The notes below the pieces were generated by a model, which saw only the letters and a list, made by a program, of their open reading frames with translations, had not been told where the DNA came from and did not search any database. Positions 44,617 to 56,650 of a DNA stretch of 64,000 nucleotides are shown piece after piece; position 1 is the stretch's first letter; every line of letters begins with the position of its first letter. Position numbers and translations under genes: made by a program. The stretch covers positions 310,001-374,000 of the forward strand of contig MU404080.1 of NCBI GenBank assembly GCA_022695795.1, read 5' to 3'. The stretch is from Biscogniauxia marginata (taxonomy: Eukaryota > Ascomycota > Sordariomycetes > Xylariales > Xylariaceae).

Positions 44617-47427
44617 ATTTAATATATATATAATATTAAAACTAATTTACTTAAGGTATTTTTAAATAGTTATTAAAAAAGGAATTATTTTTTTAACACT
44701 TTATTATTCTTATAATTAAATATATATCCTTCGAAGTTCTATAATTAATATAGACTTTATTTATATATTTATAATATCTTGTTTTTTTAAGTTATTTTAA
44801 TTGAGATATAGCTCTTATTTGCTCCTAAATTTATAAGGGCTTTATATTCCTTTTTATTATACCTAATTCTGGTTTTAATAGTATTATTAAGTCCCGACTG
44901 GACTTTATATAAAGATTTACTATTTATGGCTTCTCGCTGCCTTACTAGCGAGAGCCTTTACCGTTTTTTAGTTTTCCACGTCCCTTTTTTTTTAGTTTTT
45001 TTTTAGTTGTTATAACCCGAATATCCTTTTATTTTTAGGCTTTTATAAAAGCGTATTTCTAGTAATTATTACTTAAATAATCTCTTTAATTACCTTTTAC
45101 GTAATAAGGAGTAAAAGGTTTATTCTTTATATAAAACTTTGTATATTAAAACTTTAATTCTTTTTCGAGAGCCTTTTTATAACCCAAGTCCGTTTTATTA
45201 ACTCGAAATTTCTTAAAGTTTTAAATTATCCTCGAATAAAATAAATAATTCTTAAGTTTTTTTATTAAGGGTATTTCAATATTTCCCCTTAAATTTATAT
45301 TAATTTTTAAAAGCTTTTCTCTTTTTTTAAAGTATGCTTTAATGATTTGTTTATAGCCCCGTTTAATTACACGTGTTTTTATTTATTACTTTATTAAGTG
45401 TTTTTTTATAAAGCTAAATAGATTTATGTCGTATTTAGTTCGTTTTTTAAGCCATTATAGAAAATATAGTCCTTTTTATAATTCCTATAATTCTTCTTTA
45501 ATCTCGTCTTTTTCGAAACCTGCTCCGAGTAAATCGTGTACGTCGTATAATACCGAAATATAATATATATAACTTTTAGCAATTACTTCGTTATTCCTTT
45601 TAAAACTAAGGTGAAAATAACATGCTTAAGAAAAATGTGGTTATCGTGGGACATTATTATAAATACACTTATTTTCTTTCGTGTCATCATTTTCTAGTTT
45701 TTAAAAATAATAACCGGCTTTATTTTTAAAACTTTTATATACTTAATAAACGTCGTTAATATAAAAGCTTTAATGTAATAATATATATTTTTTAAGCTCT
45801 AATAAACATTATAATTATTATTTATATAAAACCTTTAATTTAGGTTATTATATTGGCTTTTTCTTTAATAGGTTTCGTATTTATCGTTTTTGTAGTGGCT
45901 TTAATGTAAATTACTATAATTTAACTTAATTCCTAAGTCATATCTTAGCTTATAATTATCGCATATATATAATAGTTCGCCTTTATTATATTTTTGTTTA
46001 ACTTGTTTTAATATAAAATATTTTAAATATAAATGGTTATTCTTTAAATAATCTTTATAGTTAATTTAATAAGATTTATAAACTTTTTTTATAAAAGTCT
46101 TCTTAATTTTTTTTACTTTAATAGTACTAATAATAAATACTTAGTTTATTTTTTCGTTATTTTTAAATTAAACTTTTACCTTAACGATTTTTTTTTTAAG
46201 TTAAGAAATCTCTCTTGTTTTTAGTTCTTATTTCTTAGGACTTTAGCATTCGTTCTTATAATATCCTTTCTTTTTATAATTAAAACATTTAATAGTTAAT
46301 TTATCTTGTTTCTTTTATTCTTTTTAAATAACGTTAATTTTAATAGGGTTTGACTTAGTTTTAGTGCCTTTCTTAGTTCCGGCACCGCTTTTATGATTTC
46401 CTCTTTTTAGTTAATCGCCATTCCTTCGTTATATCGTTTTTTTCTTTTTAAGGTACTATTCGAAGTTTTTATTATCGATAACAATTACTATTATAACGTA
46501 GTTATTAAACTTTCTTAAGTTCCTTTTTTTATATAGATTTATTTTATATAACTCATTTTTTATATGGTTTTTTAATCCTTAATAAAATAAGTAATATAAA
46601 CTTTTAATAAGTAATTATAATTAACTTGCAAGTTTTTTAAACTTAATAGCGTAATTTAAAGCCTTTTTATCTTGTCGTAATTTATAAAGTCGAGCTTCGG
46701 CTTATTACTTAAGAATTAAATTACTAAATATAAACCTAAGTTGTTTTTTAAATTCCTTATAATTCTTGAAAACTTTCTTTATATCTTTTTAAGCGTTTAA
46801 TCCATTTTTTAGATAATCCTTTAACACTGGTTAAAACCAGGTTAAGGCGGTTTTAGCGAGAAGTTAAAATACCGTGAAAACCTTTTATTCTTTAATAGTA
46901 ATTATTTTATAATAAAACCGTAAATAAGTTTTAGCCTAAATTAAAAATCCTTTTAAATCGCTTAACTTATTATATTTATTAAGTGTAATAAGTTTAAAAC
47001 CCTTTACGTCGAGGGTTATTATATTGTTTTTGTCGTTTAAGTTATTAAAGTCGTTATCGTTTAAAAATGGTTATTTATCTCTAGAAAGTAGGGGTTATTT
47101 TACTTATTTGTTTTCTTTTTTAGGTGTTTCTTCCTCCTTCTTTTCTTCTTCCTTAGATGATTCTTCTTGCTGAGCCTCCGAAATATCCTTTTGTGACTCT
47201 TCTTTAGCTGTAATTATAATAAACTTTTATATTGGTTTTTTTAAACCTTTTTATTATACCGTAAAAAGACCTAAAGTTTTCGTTTAAAAGCTTGTTAATT
47301 ATTATTTTTTTACTTGTTTTTTTTTTGTTACTTTTTAGTTTTAAGGGGCATACTTGTCTTGGGATTATTTAACTAAAAGTTCCTTTTTTTAAACTAATGT
47401 TAAACACTAATTAAGGAGTTATTAAAA
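44617..47427 (-). mobile_element. Truncated second copy of the gypsy element (gag and protease part)
   Basis: Collinear, same orientation, with 41.42-44.21 kb of the full element. It includes the zinc-knuckle relic at 46246-46287 (C-F-N-Y-K-K-K-G-Y-Y-K-N-E-C) and the protease region near 44.85 kb, then stops just beyond the protease at the edge of the neighbouring LTR. RT and integrase are missing. Even more AT-rich than the full copy. Confidence 0.85.
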
Positions 47428-47849
47428 TGTAATAAACCTCTTTATATGTTCCTAGTTAATTAACTTTACAAGTAAGTACGTATTAAATTTTCTTAATTTA
47501 AAAGTAATAATAAGTTAAGATTAATTTAATTGATTTATAATGTTATATTCGTTAAAGAGGTTTTAAGGTATTTTCACTATAGTATTAAAAAGTAATTATA
47601 ATCTTAAATTAATAGCTAAAAAACCCGAGATTAATTACACAAGAAAACCCCATCTTACTTATAATTATTTAGATTTATTATTTAATATGAGCTTTATCCT
47701 GCTTCTAAAGCACAAAGGAGCGTGCTTCGTCTTGCTCCTAGAGCAGAACAAAGCGCCGTTCTGTTATCACGTGATAATAAAGGAGAAGGAAGAACCCAAA
47801 TCCGGACGCCAAAGGCAAAGGGTAAATAGATCTAGTTAAATCGTAACAT
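47428..47849 (-). repeat. LTR of the truncated gypsy copy, variant right half
   Basis: The first 240 bp align with the other LTRs but are heavily mutated (TGTAATAAACC for TGTGACGAACC). From about 47,670 the sequence diverges and includes a GC-richer stretch (47,690-47,830) before closing with ATCGTAACA. Confidence 0.65.
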
Positions 47850-48410
47850 TTTTATATAACGTGCTTTATAAACAAATTAGTTATATAAATAAATAAACTA
47901 GTTTTTATAAATTTTATAGTTTTAACTATTAAAAATATTTATATAACATTAAAATTAATTAATAATTATTATTATTCGAATTATCTTTTTTAGTTTTACG
48001 TTTTAAAAACTAAATACCTTTTTTATATTAAATATTTAATTTTTTAACGCGTAATTTAAGTCGATTAATTTATTATAATTTTCGAATTAAAGCCTTTTAA
48101 AATTAAAATAAAGAATTAATAATAAATAAAATTAATTATAATTCTTTAAATTTTAAATTATTAAATACTTATTTATTTATTATATAAATATACGTATTAT
48201 AATTAATTTAATTATATATATTATATCGTTTTTACTTAATTACCACTTTTTTTCAAGACTTTTTATTATTATTATTAATCGTAATATTATCTTTTTTATA
48301 TTAAATGTTTTTTTATTTGTAATTATTTATTTTTAGTTTTACGTCGTTTATTAAGAATGTAGTTTATTTCTCAAAAACGAGTAATTTTATTTCATAATAA
48401 AGCTATTTTA
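47850..48410. repeat. AT-rich RIP-decayed sequence
   Basis: Almost pure A/T with no recognisable coding relic. It probably derives from an older repeat. Confidence 0.6.
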
Positions 48411-48842
48411 TATAACGTACCACACAAGCGAATAAACAAAACAAGCTCGCGAATAAAATAGATTCCTATATAAAATCGACTTTTTTGAAAATTCATAACT
48501 TTACACGTAAAAATCGGAAAAATATTAAACCTTTTTTCTAGTTATATAACTATATAATTTAATTAAACTTAAAATCAAAAAATAAAAAGTGAAATATATA
48601 AAGAAATACGTAAAAAGGTTTATACGTTTTGTTATGATTTTAGTTTTTACGCGTTTTCTTTTCGTGTTTTTTACTTTTTATTTTTTTTTGATTTTCATTT
48701 TAGTTAAATTATATAATTATATAACTAGAAAAAAAGGTCCGAGACTTTTCCGATTTTTACGCGCAAAGTTATGAATTTTTTAAAAAAAAAAGTCGATTTT
48801 ATATAAAAATTTAAGTGGCTTACTCGCTTATAAGACACGTTA
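48411..48842. repeat. Foldback element, copy C
   Basis: 432 bp. Its left end resembles copy A (caagcgaataaacaaaac), its right end copy B (ggcttactcgcttataagac), with the same central tagtttttacgcgttttc. Inverted arms of about 190 bp remain alignable. The 61-aa open frame inside (48589-48774) is an accident of the repeat. Confidence 0.65.
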
Positions 48843-49060
48843 CTTTATAATAATATAACATTTTAATAAAAAAATAAAAAAATAAAAAATTTATATAGTT
48901 ATATATTATAAATTATATATAATTAATTAATATAAATATATTTCGAAGTTAATTAAAGGTTATTATAAGATTTAATATTAAATATAAAAGTTTAAAATAA
49001 AATAAAAAGATTTAATTAACTAATTAAATTATAACGGTATTAATAAATTAATAGTTATAT
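48843..49060. repeat. RIP-mutated twin of 28881-29140
   Basis: 48919-49053 aligns with 29001-29135 in the same orientation. Nearly all of the several dozen differences are T or A here against C or G there. Confidence 0.75.
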
Positions 49061-49140
49061 AACAAGTATTTTAAAAACCTTAAATAATTAATAAAAATAA
49101 TATTACCATCTTAATAAATATATTTATATACCTTTATAAT

Positions 49141-49513
49141 TGTTACGACTCAACAAAGGTAGAGGGAATTGAGTTGGTCATGTGATCTGAGGTCACATGA
49201 CTCCAGAAGGAATTCTCTGTTGTTCTCTTGAGAATTAGAGAGAATATGGGTGTTACTCCTTAAAGGATGAAGTATAAGTAGATTGGAATTTCCTATGTGT
49301 CTAGTCATTCATTCTAGTTCCTTAGCTATCAATCTAAGACTATAGTCACTCTTTGACACTATAGTGAGAGTACCGTGAAATCTCTCTGACGAACAAAACA
49401 TTGTGAATCACTTAAACCAATCTTAATCCACTGTTACCTTCAAATCAAGAAAACCTAGTACGTACTTACCTGTGAAGTCAGCTGACTAGGAATACACAGG
49501 GAGGTTCGTCACA
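49141..49513 (-). mobile_element. Solo gypsy LTR, little mutated, duplication ATAAT
   Basis: 373 bp, inverted on the plus strand, with ends TGTGACG and CGTAACA, flanked by ATAAT at 49136-49140 and 49514-49518. It matches the LTRs of the full element but carries almost no RIP changes (cagctgactaggaatacaca is intact), although it sits in fully decayed DNA. Its U3-like right part differs from LTRs 1 and 2. Confidence 0.85.
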
Positions 49514-49518
49514 ATAAT

Positions 49519-50464
49519 ATATAAAAATCGCTTTTTTTTAACTTTTAAATAAATAGTTCTTTTTTTAAATAACTAATATATATCGTTTCACTTTAATTAC
49601 TTTACTTTAATTTATATTACTTATTTATTTTAATATATATATACTTATTAATATAAATTAAATAGTAGTTAATTTTAAAATAAAATAATATTAATTACTA
49701 ACGGCAAAGCTAAGGTGGTAAGGCACGCAAGCTATAAAATTAAATGCGGAAAGGTGTAGGCGTATAATGTACGGGTATCGTGCGGAGCAGGATAAGTAGA
49801 TCTTCCGGGGTCCTCGACGGCTCCGTTTGAGAGTAAACGATTACTCGGCCCCGGCTGCAAAACGGAGTGCGGGCGCTTAGGACCCGGAAGCCGGACCCAC
49901 GCACCGCTACAATCAGTCAGCAGGCACCTTTCTGCCGCATATTCGATATTGCCTTGGTCGGGTCAATTATATATATTAAGGAGTCCCTTGTCCTACAATC
50001 TCAACGCAAACTGGTACCTCTTGTGCCATATATCGCACTATAGAAACGGCCATGTTTGCGAGGGCCATCATGCTTTAAGGCGTCTAATAATAATAAATGC
50101 TTGAGCCCAGGGGGTTCTCTAGTAACCATGTTCTTCATTTATAGGCTATTACAAAACCCAGCGTCTAATGTTCGACGTAATCCTTCGTGGTGATTCACGT
50201 TGACATGAAATCGGAATTGGAATGCTGCATCACGACGGAGGCACAAATTAGGCAACTGAATAATGCAGGCAAGTGCCAAACTTTTAAGAAAACGAGCATG
50301 GCTCTGGAAACAAGTCACCACCCACCTACGATTGTCAAATGACTCTATCCCCAGTCCCCCCGGCAACTTAGGTGGCATCAACCACTTGTATTGTTTATTA
50401 TCAAGATCGCTTCACATCTTCCACCCCTTTCCGATTTACTTTCTAGTCAATATATACTGCTACG
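49519..50464. promoter_or_regulatory. Edge of AT-rich block and subtilase promoter region
   Basis: AT-rich to about 49,700, then an abrupt change to GC-rich sequence (49,780-49,920). No gene supported; ORFs at 50139-50556 are promoter or shadow frames. The subtilase leader is CT-rich just before 50465. Confidence 0.45.
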
Positions 50465-51923
50465 ATGAATATTTTCAACTTCCTTCTCGCCATTGTGGCG
50501 TCAGTCGTGCTTGCCAAGGCACCATTGGTAAACCGAAACCACCCAGACCTCATTGACAACAATTATATTGTTGTTATGAAGAAAGGGGTTGATCCGAAGG
50601 CAATCCACGCTTACTACAGCTCCATGAAAGCTACTACAGGAAAGCTTGCCAGCGGAAAGAGAGGCTTTGTGAGACACTTTCAAGTGCATGATTTCAACGC
50701 GTACCATGTCGAATGTGATGAAGAGATGCTTGAGGATATCCGGGGCAACGATATCGCGAGTCAATTGCCCCTGCTACGACAAAAGACATGCTTACAAAAC
50801 TAGGTTGATTATATTGCCCAAGATAGCTGGGTAACATTGCAAGCGCCCATTCCTCAAGGACTGCCCGGACCCCAAACATCACTACCGTGCCAAGCCGATC
50901 AAAGTACTCCCTGGGGTCTTGGTCGCATATCCCATCGAATGCCGGGTATCGCGACATATGTCGACGTGATTGCGCCAAGAAGCCGAGCCTACATGCTAGA
51001 TACTGGGATTCGAATCACTCACCAGGTAAGCCGCCTGTAATTCTAATATATGACCTCTTAGCTGACTACAATTAGGAATTCGGTGGACGCGCCATCTGGG
51101 GGAAGAACTTTATCGAAGGCTCACCTGTTAGCTATCCTATTTTAGTAGGAGAGTAATTAGTGAAAAGTGACTGATACTTAGCATAGGATCAGGATGAGGC
51201 AGGCCATGGCACAGCCACTGCTGGAATCGTGGGCGGCGCTACCGTCGGCGTTGATAATAGTACCCTCCTGATTGCGGTCAAAGTTCTCGACAAGAATGGG
51301 GTCGGAAGCACCAGTAGTTCCATAGACGGTATTAATTGGGGTAAGTGTTGCTTCTCAGAGAGATCGCTCGGGACCAGTTCAAGGAAATATCACTAACCAT
51401 GCTAGCGGTGGACAATGCTCGAGACGCAAACGGGATATCGCGGACCGTGATTAACATGTCCCTCGGGGGCCCATTGGAACAAGCTATGAATGATGCAATT
51501 CAGGCAGCGGTGGAAGCGGGCATGGCGATTGTGGTAGCAGCGGGCAATGCCAACAACGATTCATGTCAGTCCTCGCCGGCGTCAGCACCGAACGCAATCA
51601 CGGTTGGGGCCATCGACCAGCAAGACCGCCGATCTTCGTACTCTAACTGGGGTGGATGTGTGGATATATTCGCGCCGGGCGACGGCATCCGGACGGCCTC
51701 TTACTGGAGCGACGATGCGTACGTCGCCCCCAGTGGTACAAGTGTGGCATGCCCGCACGTTGCTGGGCTTGCGACGTTGTTGAGAGCACGAGAGGATCTC
51801 CCAGCGCCAATAGACGTGTGGAACCGTATTTTCAAGCTCGGGACGAAAGATCGGGTGCAGGACGCACGCAATAGCGCCAATCTGATTGCGTTCAACGGCA
51901 ACCCTGCCGAGCTGGAGGAGTGA
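50465..51923 (+). CDS. Secreted subtilisin-like serine protease (S8, proteinase K type)
   Basis: Five exons: 50465-50755, 50804-51025, 51076-51126, 51187-51340 and 51406-51923, 411 aa. Signal peptide MNIFNFLLAIVASVVLAKA, then an inhibitor I9 propeptide (NNYIVVMKKGVDPKAIHAYY to DYIAQDS), then the catalytic domain. The triad is intact: D163 in MLDTGI, H195 in AGHGTATAG and S352 in GTSVACPH; VVAAGNANND supplies the oxyanion Asn. The product is an extracellular endopeptidase. The first intron (50756-50803, 48 nt) has no GT donor that keeps frame; GC-AG with donor GCGAGT does. The other introns are GT-AG (GTAAGC, GTTAGC, GTAAGT). It lies about 1 kb from the edge of RIP-decayed DNA but shows no decay. 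Confidence 0.9.
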
Positions 51924-52379
51924 GGCAGAACGTAATAGGTAAAGGGGCTGTAGCTACGCTAGACAAAGAGACTGGGGGGCTTATCTCATACTACGATAGA
52001 ATAGTAGTATTCAAAAGAAGTTATGCAAGCATATGTAATAGAAGACGTGTTCAGGCAGTAGTATAGACGATTTCCCAGCACGATGAAATAACTTACATAC
52101 GAGTCTAAAGGTGCAGAGGTACCAATGGTGGATACAGTGCCCGGTACGGAGTACGTACCGGGTAGATATGATGCAATACCTACCTAGCTAGGAAGTGTAA
52201 GTGGGTAGGTGGGTATGCTAGTGGTCTGTGCTTGACACTTAACGCGTTTGTAGATTTCGACGCGTCTCCAATTCCGTTAACCTGCAATCAATTAATACCG
52301 ACTTTATCGTGAGATCACTAGCGGATCCTTTTGGACCCTTTTTGCATTGAGAAACCCCAGTACTAAATCCGAATCCAAC
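51924..52379. promoter_or_regulatory. Intergenic, subtilase 3' end and MSH3 promoter
   Basis: 456 bp, both genes on the plus strand. A short inverted word (cggtacggagtacgtaccg) lies near 52141-52160. No other element named. Confidence 0.4.
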
Positions 52380-55300
52380 ATGGCTGGCCCAGCCAAGGAG
52401 AAGAAGCAGCAATCCTTAACTAATTTCTTCACCCCAAAGACTGTCAATGGCCTTGGTGCACCCGTGCAAAAGACACAGAGCCAGCGCCAGGATGGTGGCA
52501 ACGAAACTTCTCGCAAGCGACCGCTCGCTGAGGATACCGACAATGGCAACAACACCCCAAAGAGGAAGAAATCCAAGACAAACCTTCAGACTGATGACAG
52601 CTCCAAGAAGGCCTCCATCCGATCCTCTCCGACTACGGGCTCCAGCAAGCCTGGCGTCCGAACCGAATGTTACCGCTATGAAGGGTCGAGTTCGCGGGAC
52701 AAGGAGGCTGAACCCATGCGAGAGGAACAGCCGGATGATGACCTCGAGAAACGGAGAAGGGAAGAGCTACATCGCAAATTTGTCCAGAAGCTTGGTCGCC
52801 CCGATAGCATAATTGGGAGGCGAAGCTTCCAGGTTGACGATGAATCCGCAAACCCCGACAACGAGGATGCGGAAGACGGCGAGGAGGAAGAAGCACCAAC
52901 CAATAACAAATCTAAGAAGAAGAGCTCTAAGGCGGGAAAGCTCACCCCCATGGAGATCCAGTTCCTAGACATCAAGAGGAAGCATATGGATACGATCTTG
53001 ATTGTCGAAGTTGGCTACAAGTTCAAGTTCTTCGGCGAAGACGCCCGCGTCGCGGCCAAGGAACTCAGTATAGTCTGCATACCGGGCAAATTCCGATATG
53101 ATGAGCACCCGTCGGAAGCGCATCTTGATCGCTTTGCCTCTGCCAGCATCCCCGTACACCGATTACCAGTTCACGCCAAGCGCTTGGTGGCGGCTGGTCA
53201 CAAGGTTGGCGTTGTCCGGCAGGTCGAGACTGCGGCGCTGAAGAAAGCTGGAGATAATAGAAATGCACCCTTCACGCGAAAGCTCACGAATGTGTATACC
53301 AAAGGCACCTACATTGATGAAATTGACGACTTTAACCAGCACTCAGACTCCAGCGCGCCGGCCGGCGGGTACCTGCTCTGCATCACTGAGGCGAACGCCA
53401 AGGGCTGGGGAACGGATGAGAAGGTTGATGTTGGCATTATTGCAGTACAACCTGCAACTGGCGATATCATCTACGACAACTTCGAGGATGGCTTTATGAG
53501 GAGCGAGATCGAGACGAGACTCCTACATATCTCTCCGTGCGAATTTCTCATCGTTGGCGAGCTTTCGAAAGCCTCCGACAAGCTTATACAACACCTCTCT
53601 GGCAGTTCCACCAACGTCTTTGGCGATAGAAGCAGAGTAGAGAGGGTCTCCAAATCCAAAACGATAGCTGCCGAGGCGTATTCGCATGTCGCTCAGTTCT
53701 ATTCTAACAGGCTCAAAGAGAGCGAAGGTAACGAACAAGCCAGCGCGCTGCTGGACAAAGTGCTGAAGCTCCCGGAGCCCGTCACCATCTGTCTTTCCTC
53801 CATGATCAACCACCTGAAGGAGTACGGCCTCGAGCACATATTCGACCTGACCAAGTACTTCCAGTCATTCAGCGCCCGCCAGCATATGCTCATCAATGGC
53901 ACGACGCTGGAGAGCCTAGAGGTGTACCGCAACCAGACCGACCACACCGAGAAAGGCAGCCTTTTCTGGGCGCTAGACAAGACAGTGACGCGATTCGGTC
54001 AACGGCTTTTGCGTAAATGGATCGGTCGCCCCCTTCTAGACAACGAGCGTCTCGAGGAACGAGTAGCCGCAGTTGAAGAGCTTCTCGAAAACACGTCAAC
54101 TTCCAAGGTGGATCAACTAGAGCATCTCCTGAAAACCACCAGGACGGATCTCGAGCGGAGTCTGATCCGTATATACTACGGTAAATGTACCCGGCCGGAA
54201 CTCCTAGCCGTGCTCCAGACGCTGCAAAGGATCGCCATGGAATTCGCGCGTGTCAATTCCCCCGCCGACACGGATTTCAAATCGCCGGCCATTAGCAATG
54301 CGATCGCTTCCTTGCCCCTGATCTTGCCGACCGTCCTCTCCTACCTGGAGCGGATCAATCCGGAAGCAGCATGTAAAGATGACAAGTACGCGTTCTTCAG
54401 GGAGAACGAGGAGACGGAGGCCATCACCGACCACAAGCTGGGCATCGCCTTTGTCGAGCAGGAGCTCGACGCGCACCGCAAGGTCGCCGGCTCGAAGCTG
54501 AACAAGAAATCGCCCGTGCCGTACGTGACCGTCGCGGGCATCGAGTACCTGATCGAGGTCCCCAACGGCGACCTCAAGCACGTCCCGGCATCCTGGGTCA
54601 AGATCAGCGGGACCAAGAAGCTCTCGCGCTTCCACACGCCCGAGGTCATCCGCCTCATCTCGGAGCGCGACCAGCACAAGGAGGCCCTCTCGGCCGCGTG
54701 CGACGCCGCGTTCGCCGAGCTCCTCCGGTCCGTCGCCGCCGACTACCAGCCCCTCCGGGACGCCGTCTCGTCGCTCGCGACCCTCGACTGCCTCCTCTCC
54801 CTGTCCAAGGTCGCCGCCCTCCCCGGGTACACCAAGCCCACGTTCCTCCCCCCCACCGCGGCCCCGACCATCTCCATAACGGGGGGGCGCCACCCGATCG
54901 CCGAGCAGACCCTCGCCACGTCCTACATCCCCTTCAGCACGACGCTCGCCTCGCCCGCGCCCCTCGCCCACCTCGTCACGGGACCCAACATGGGCGGCAA
55001 GTCGTCCTTCGTGCGCGCCGTCGCGCTCCTCGTGCTCCTCGCCCAGGTCGGCTCCTTCGTGCCCGCCGACGCGCTGACCCTGACCCTCGCCGACGCCATC
55101 CACACGCGCATGGGCGCGCGCGACAACCTCTTCGCCGGCGAGAGCACCTTCATGGTCGAGGTGTCCGAGACGGCCCGCATCCTCCGCGCCGCCACCCCGC
55201 GCAGCCTCGTCGTCCTCGACGAGCTCGGCCGCGGCACCAGCACCCACGACGGCGCCGCCATCGCCCACGCCGTCCTCCACCACGTCGTCGACCGCTCCCG

Positions 55301-55745
55301 CTGCCTCACCCTCTTCATCACCCACTACCAGAGCCTCGCCCGCGTCGCCGACGGCCTCGGCGGCCGCCGCTGCCGCAACGTCCACATGCGCTTCACCGCC
55401 ACCAGGAAGAGCGGCGCCCGGGCCGTCACTGAAAACGGTGGCGGCGGCGGCGACGCGATGGATACGCGCGGTGATAATGCCGATGATGACGTTGGCGGCG
55501 ACGAGGAGATCACGTTCCTGTACGAGGTGGGCGAGGGCGTCGCTCACAGGTCGTACGGGCTCAACGTCGCGCGGCTGGCCCGCATCCCGCGCAAGGTGAT
55601 TGACGTGGCGGCGCGCAAGTCGAGGGAGCTTGAGGACGAGATCAAAAAACGGCGTCTAGGAGGCGCCGCGAGGCTTCTCGCGGACGTGCTGGAACACGGT
55701 CCCGACCAGCTCGATAACCTTGTATCCAGCATTGAGCAGCTGTGA
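52380..55745 (+). CDS. MSH3: DNA mismatch repair protein Msh3
   Basis: Intronless, 1121 aa, from ATG 52380. A PCNA-interacting box Q10-x-x-L13-x-x-F16-F17 (QQSLTNFF) is at the very N terminus, followed by a basic, disordered leader. MutS domain I ([39 protein letters not shown]) carries the Msh3-type mispair-binding sequence. Then come the connector, lever and clamp domains. The ATPase has Walker A GPNMGGKS at 868-875 and Walker [11 protein letters not shown] at 943-952, with STHDG and the C-terminal dimerisation helices intact. Msh3 pairs with Msh2 (MutS-beta) to repair insertion/deletion loops. A low-complexity acidic insertion (about 1020-1042) interrupts the ATPase domain after [10 protein letters not shown]. 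The 3' third is much richer in G and C than the 5' part. Confidence 0.96.
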   Translation: MAGPAKEKKQQSLTNFFTPKTVNGLGAPVQKTQSQRQDGGNETSRKRPLAEDTDNGNNTPKRKKSKTNLQTDDSSKKASIRSSPTTGSSKPGVRTECYRYEGSSSRDKEAEPMREEQPDDDLEKRRREELHRKFVQKLGRPDSIIGRRSFQVDDESANPDNEDAEDGEEEEAPTNNKSKKKSSKAGKLTPMEIQFLDIKRKHMDTILIVEVGYKFKFFGEDARVAAKELSIVCIPGKFRYDEHPSEAHLDRFASASIPVHRLPVHAKRLVAAGHKVGVVRQVETAALKKAGDNRNAPFTRKLTNVYTKGTYIDEIDDFNQHSDSSAPAGGYLLCITEANAKGWGTDEKVDVGIIAVQPATGDIIYDNFEDGFMRSEIETRLLHISPCEFLIVGELSKASDKLIQHLSGSSTNVFGDRSRVERVSKSKTIAAEAYSHVAQFYSNRLKESEGNEQASALLDKVLKLPEPVTICLSSMINHLKEYGLEHIFDLTKYFQSFSARQHMLINGTTLESLEVYRNQTDHTEKGSLFWALDKTVTRFGQRLLRKWIGRPLLDNERLEERVAAVEELLENTSTSKVDQLEHLLKTTRTDLERSLIRIYYGKCTRPELLAVLQTLQRIAMEFARVNSPADTDFKSPAISNAIASLPLILPTVLSYLERINPEAACKDDKYAFFRENEETEAITDHKLGIAFVEQELDAHRKVAGSKLNKKSPVPYVTVAGIEYLIEVPNGDLKHVPASWVKISGTKKLSRFHTPEVIRLISERDQHKEALSAACDAAFAELLRSVAADYQPLRDAVSSLATLDCLLSLSKVAALPGYTKPTFLPPTAAPTISITGGRHPIAEQTLATSYIPFSTTLASPAPLAHLVTGPNMGGKSSFVRAVALLVLLAQVGSFVPADALTLTLADAIHTRMGARDNLFAGESTFMVEVSETARILRAATPRSLVVLDELGRGTSTHDGAAIAHAVLHHVVDRSRCLTLFITHYQSLARVADGLGGRRCRNVHMRFTATRKSGARAVTENGGGGGDAMDTRGDNADDDVGGDEEITFLYEVGEGVAHRSYGLNVARLARIPRKVIDVAARKSRELEDEIKKRRLGGAARLLADVLEHGPDQLDNLVSSIEQL

Positions 55746-56650
55746 TTGTTTGTACCAAAATTTTATATGGCTGTTATATAAGTTAATCACAGAGATTGGA
55801 AGTGTGCCATAAAAAAGGAACAGGAACAGGAACAGGAAATAGAAGTGACTTATTGCTCTAGGAACCCACCGTAGTCTATGTAAGAGCTGGCTTAAATAAT
55901 ATACAGGCAAGCGCCTCCATCCATGTGCGCATATAATGAACTCTTCGCCGAAAATGCCAAATAGAATGATCTATCGCCCTGGAACCGAATACCACGGTCC
56001 ATTGTCATCAAATCGTAAACCCAATGATGCTTTTCTGTACCTTCCCTCGATAACGGCGACTGAAGCCCATACCATTGTCGCCGGGTCTGATAAGCTTAAG
56101 TAAAGGATTAGGAAGATTCGAGCCGAACCAACCTAGCATATATTCGTAACCCCTGGGGAATCATTGAGAAAGGATGTCCACGATAACGAAAGTACCGTGT
56201 CCTAAGTAACTGTGTCGAAGCATGCAGCAAATCAACGCACCGTCTGAGAAATCGTTCAGACGTAAAAATCATTTTCAATGAAAGAACGCAAGTTCCTCTC
56301 CCGTATACCCACGCGGGTGTTTCTCTGGCCCTTTCAAAGGCGGTTGAGGGCATGTCGGCAACAATGTTGAATAGTTGTCAATTTTTAATGCCGTTGGGAA
56401 ATCTCGTGCAACTCGCACTCCCAAGAGTACGCCAATGACGTAAATTAACCATAGCAAATTCAATCGAAGACGACGTTGATTGTGATCTATCGGGAATATG
56501 AGGGTTCCCCAAACGACTGAGGAGGAAAGGAAAATGCAAAGAAACGCATCGCAATCGAATTGAAAAAGAATCGTGACGTTGTTCTTGACGCGGCAATGAG
56601 ACAGCCTGTCGTAGTCAAGTAGCAGCACTTGGATTAGACAGTGTAATCTG
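55746..56650. other. Convergent intergenic region
   Basis: About 0.9 kb between the MSH3 stop and the stop of a minus-strand gene. ORFs at 56108-56673 are not supported. A caggaacaggaacaggaaca run is at 55817-55836. Confidence 0.4.

Noticed and set aside
48589..48774. 61-aa hydrophobic ORF
   Set aside because: It is the interior of foldback element copy C and is made of AT-rich repeat sequence.
54204..55547. 447-aa minus-strand ORF opposite MSH3
   Set aside because: Shadow frame caused by the GC-rich, C-ending codons of MSH3; no family resemblance.
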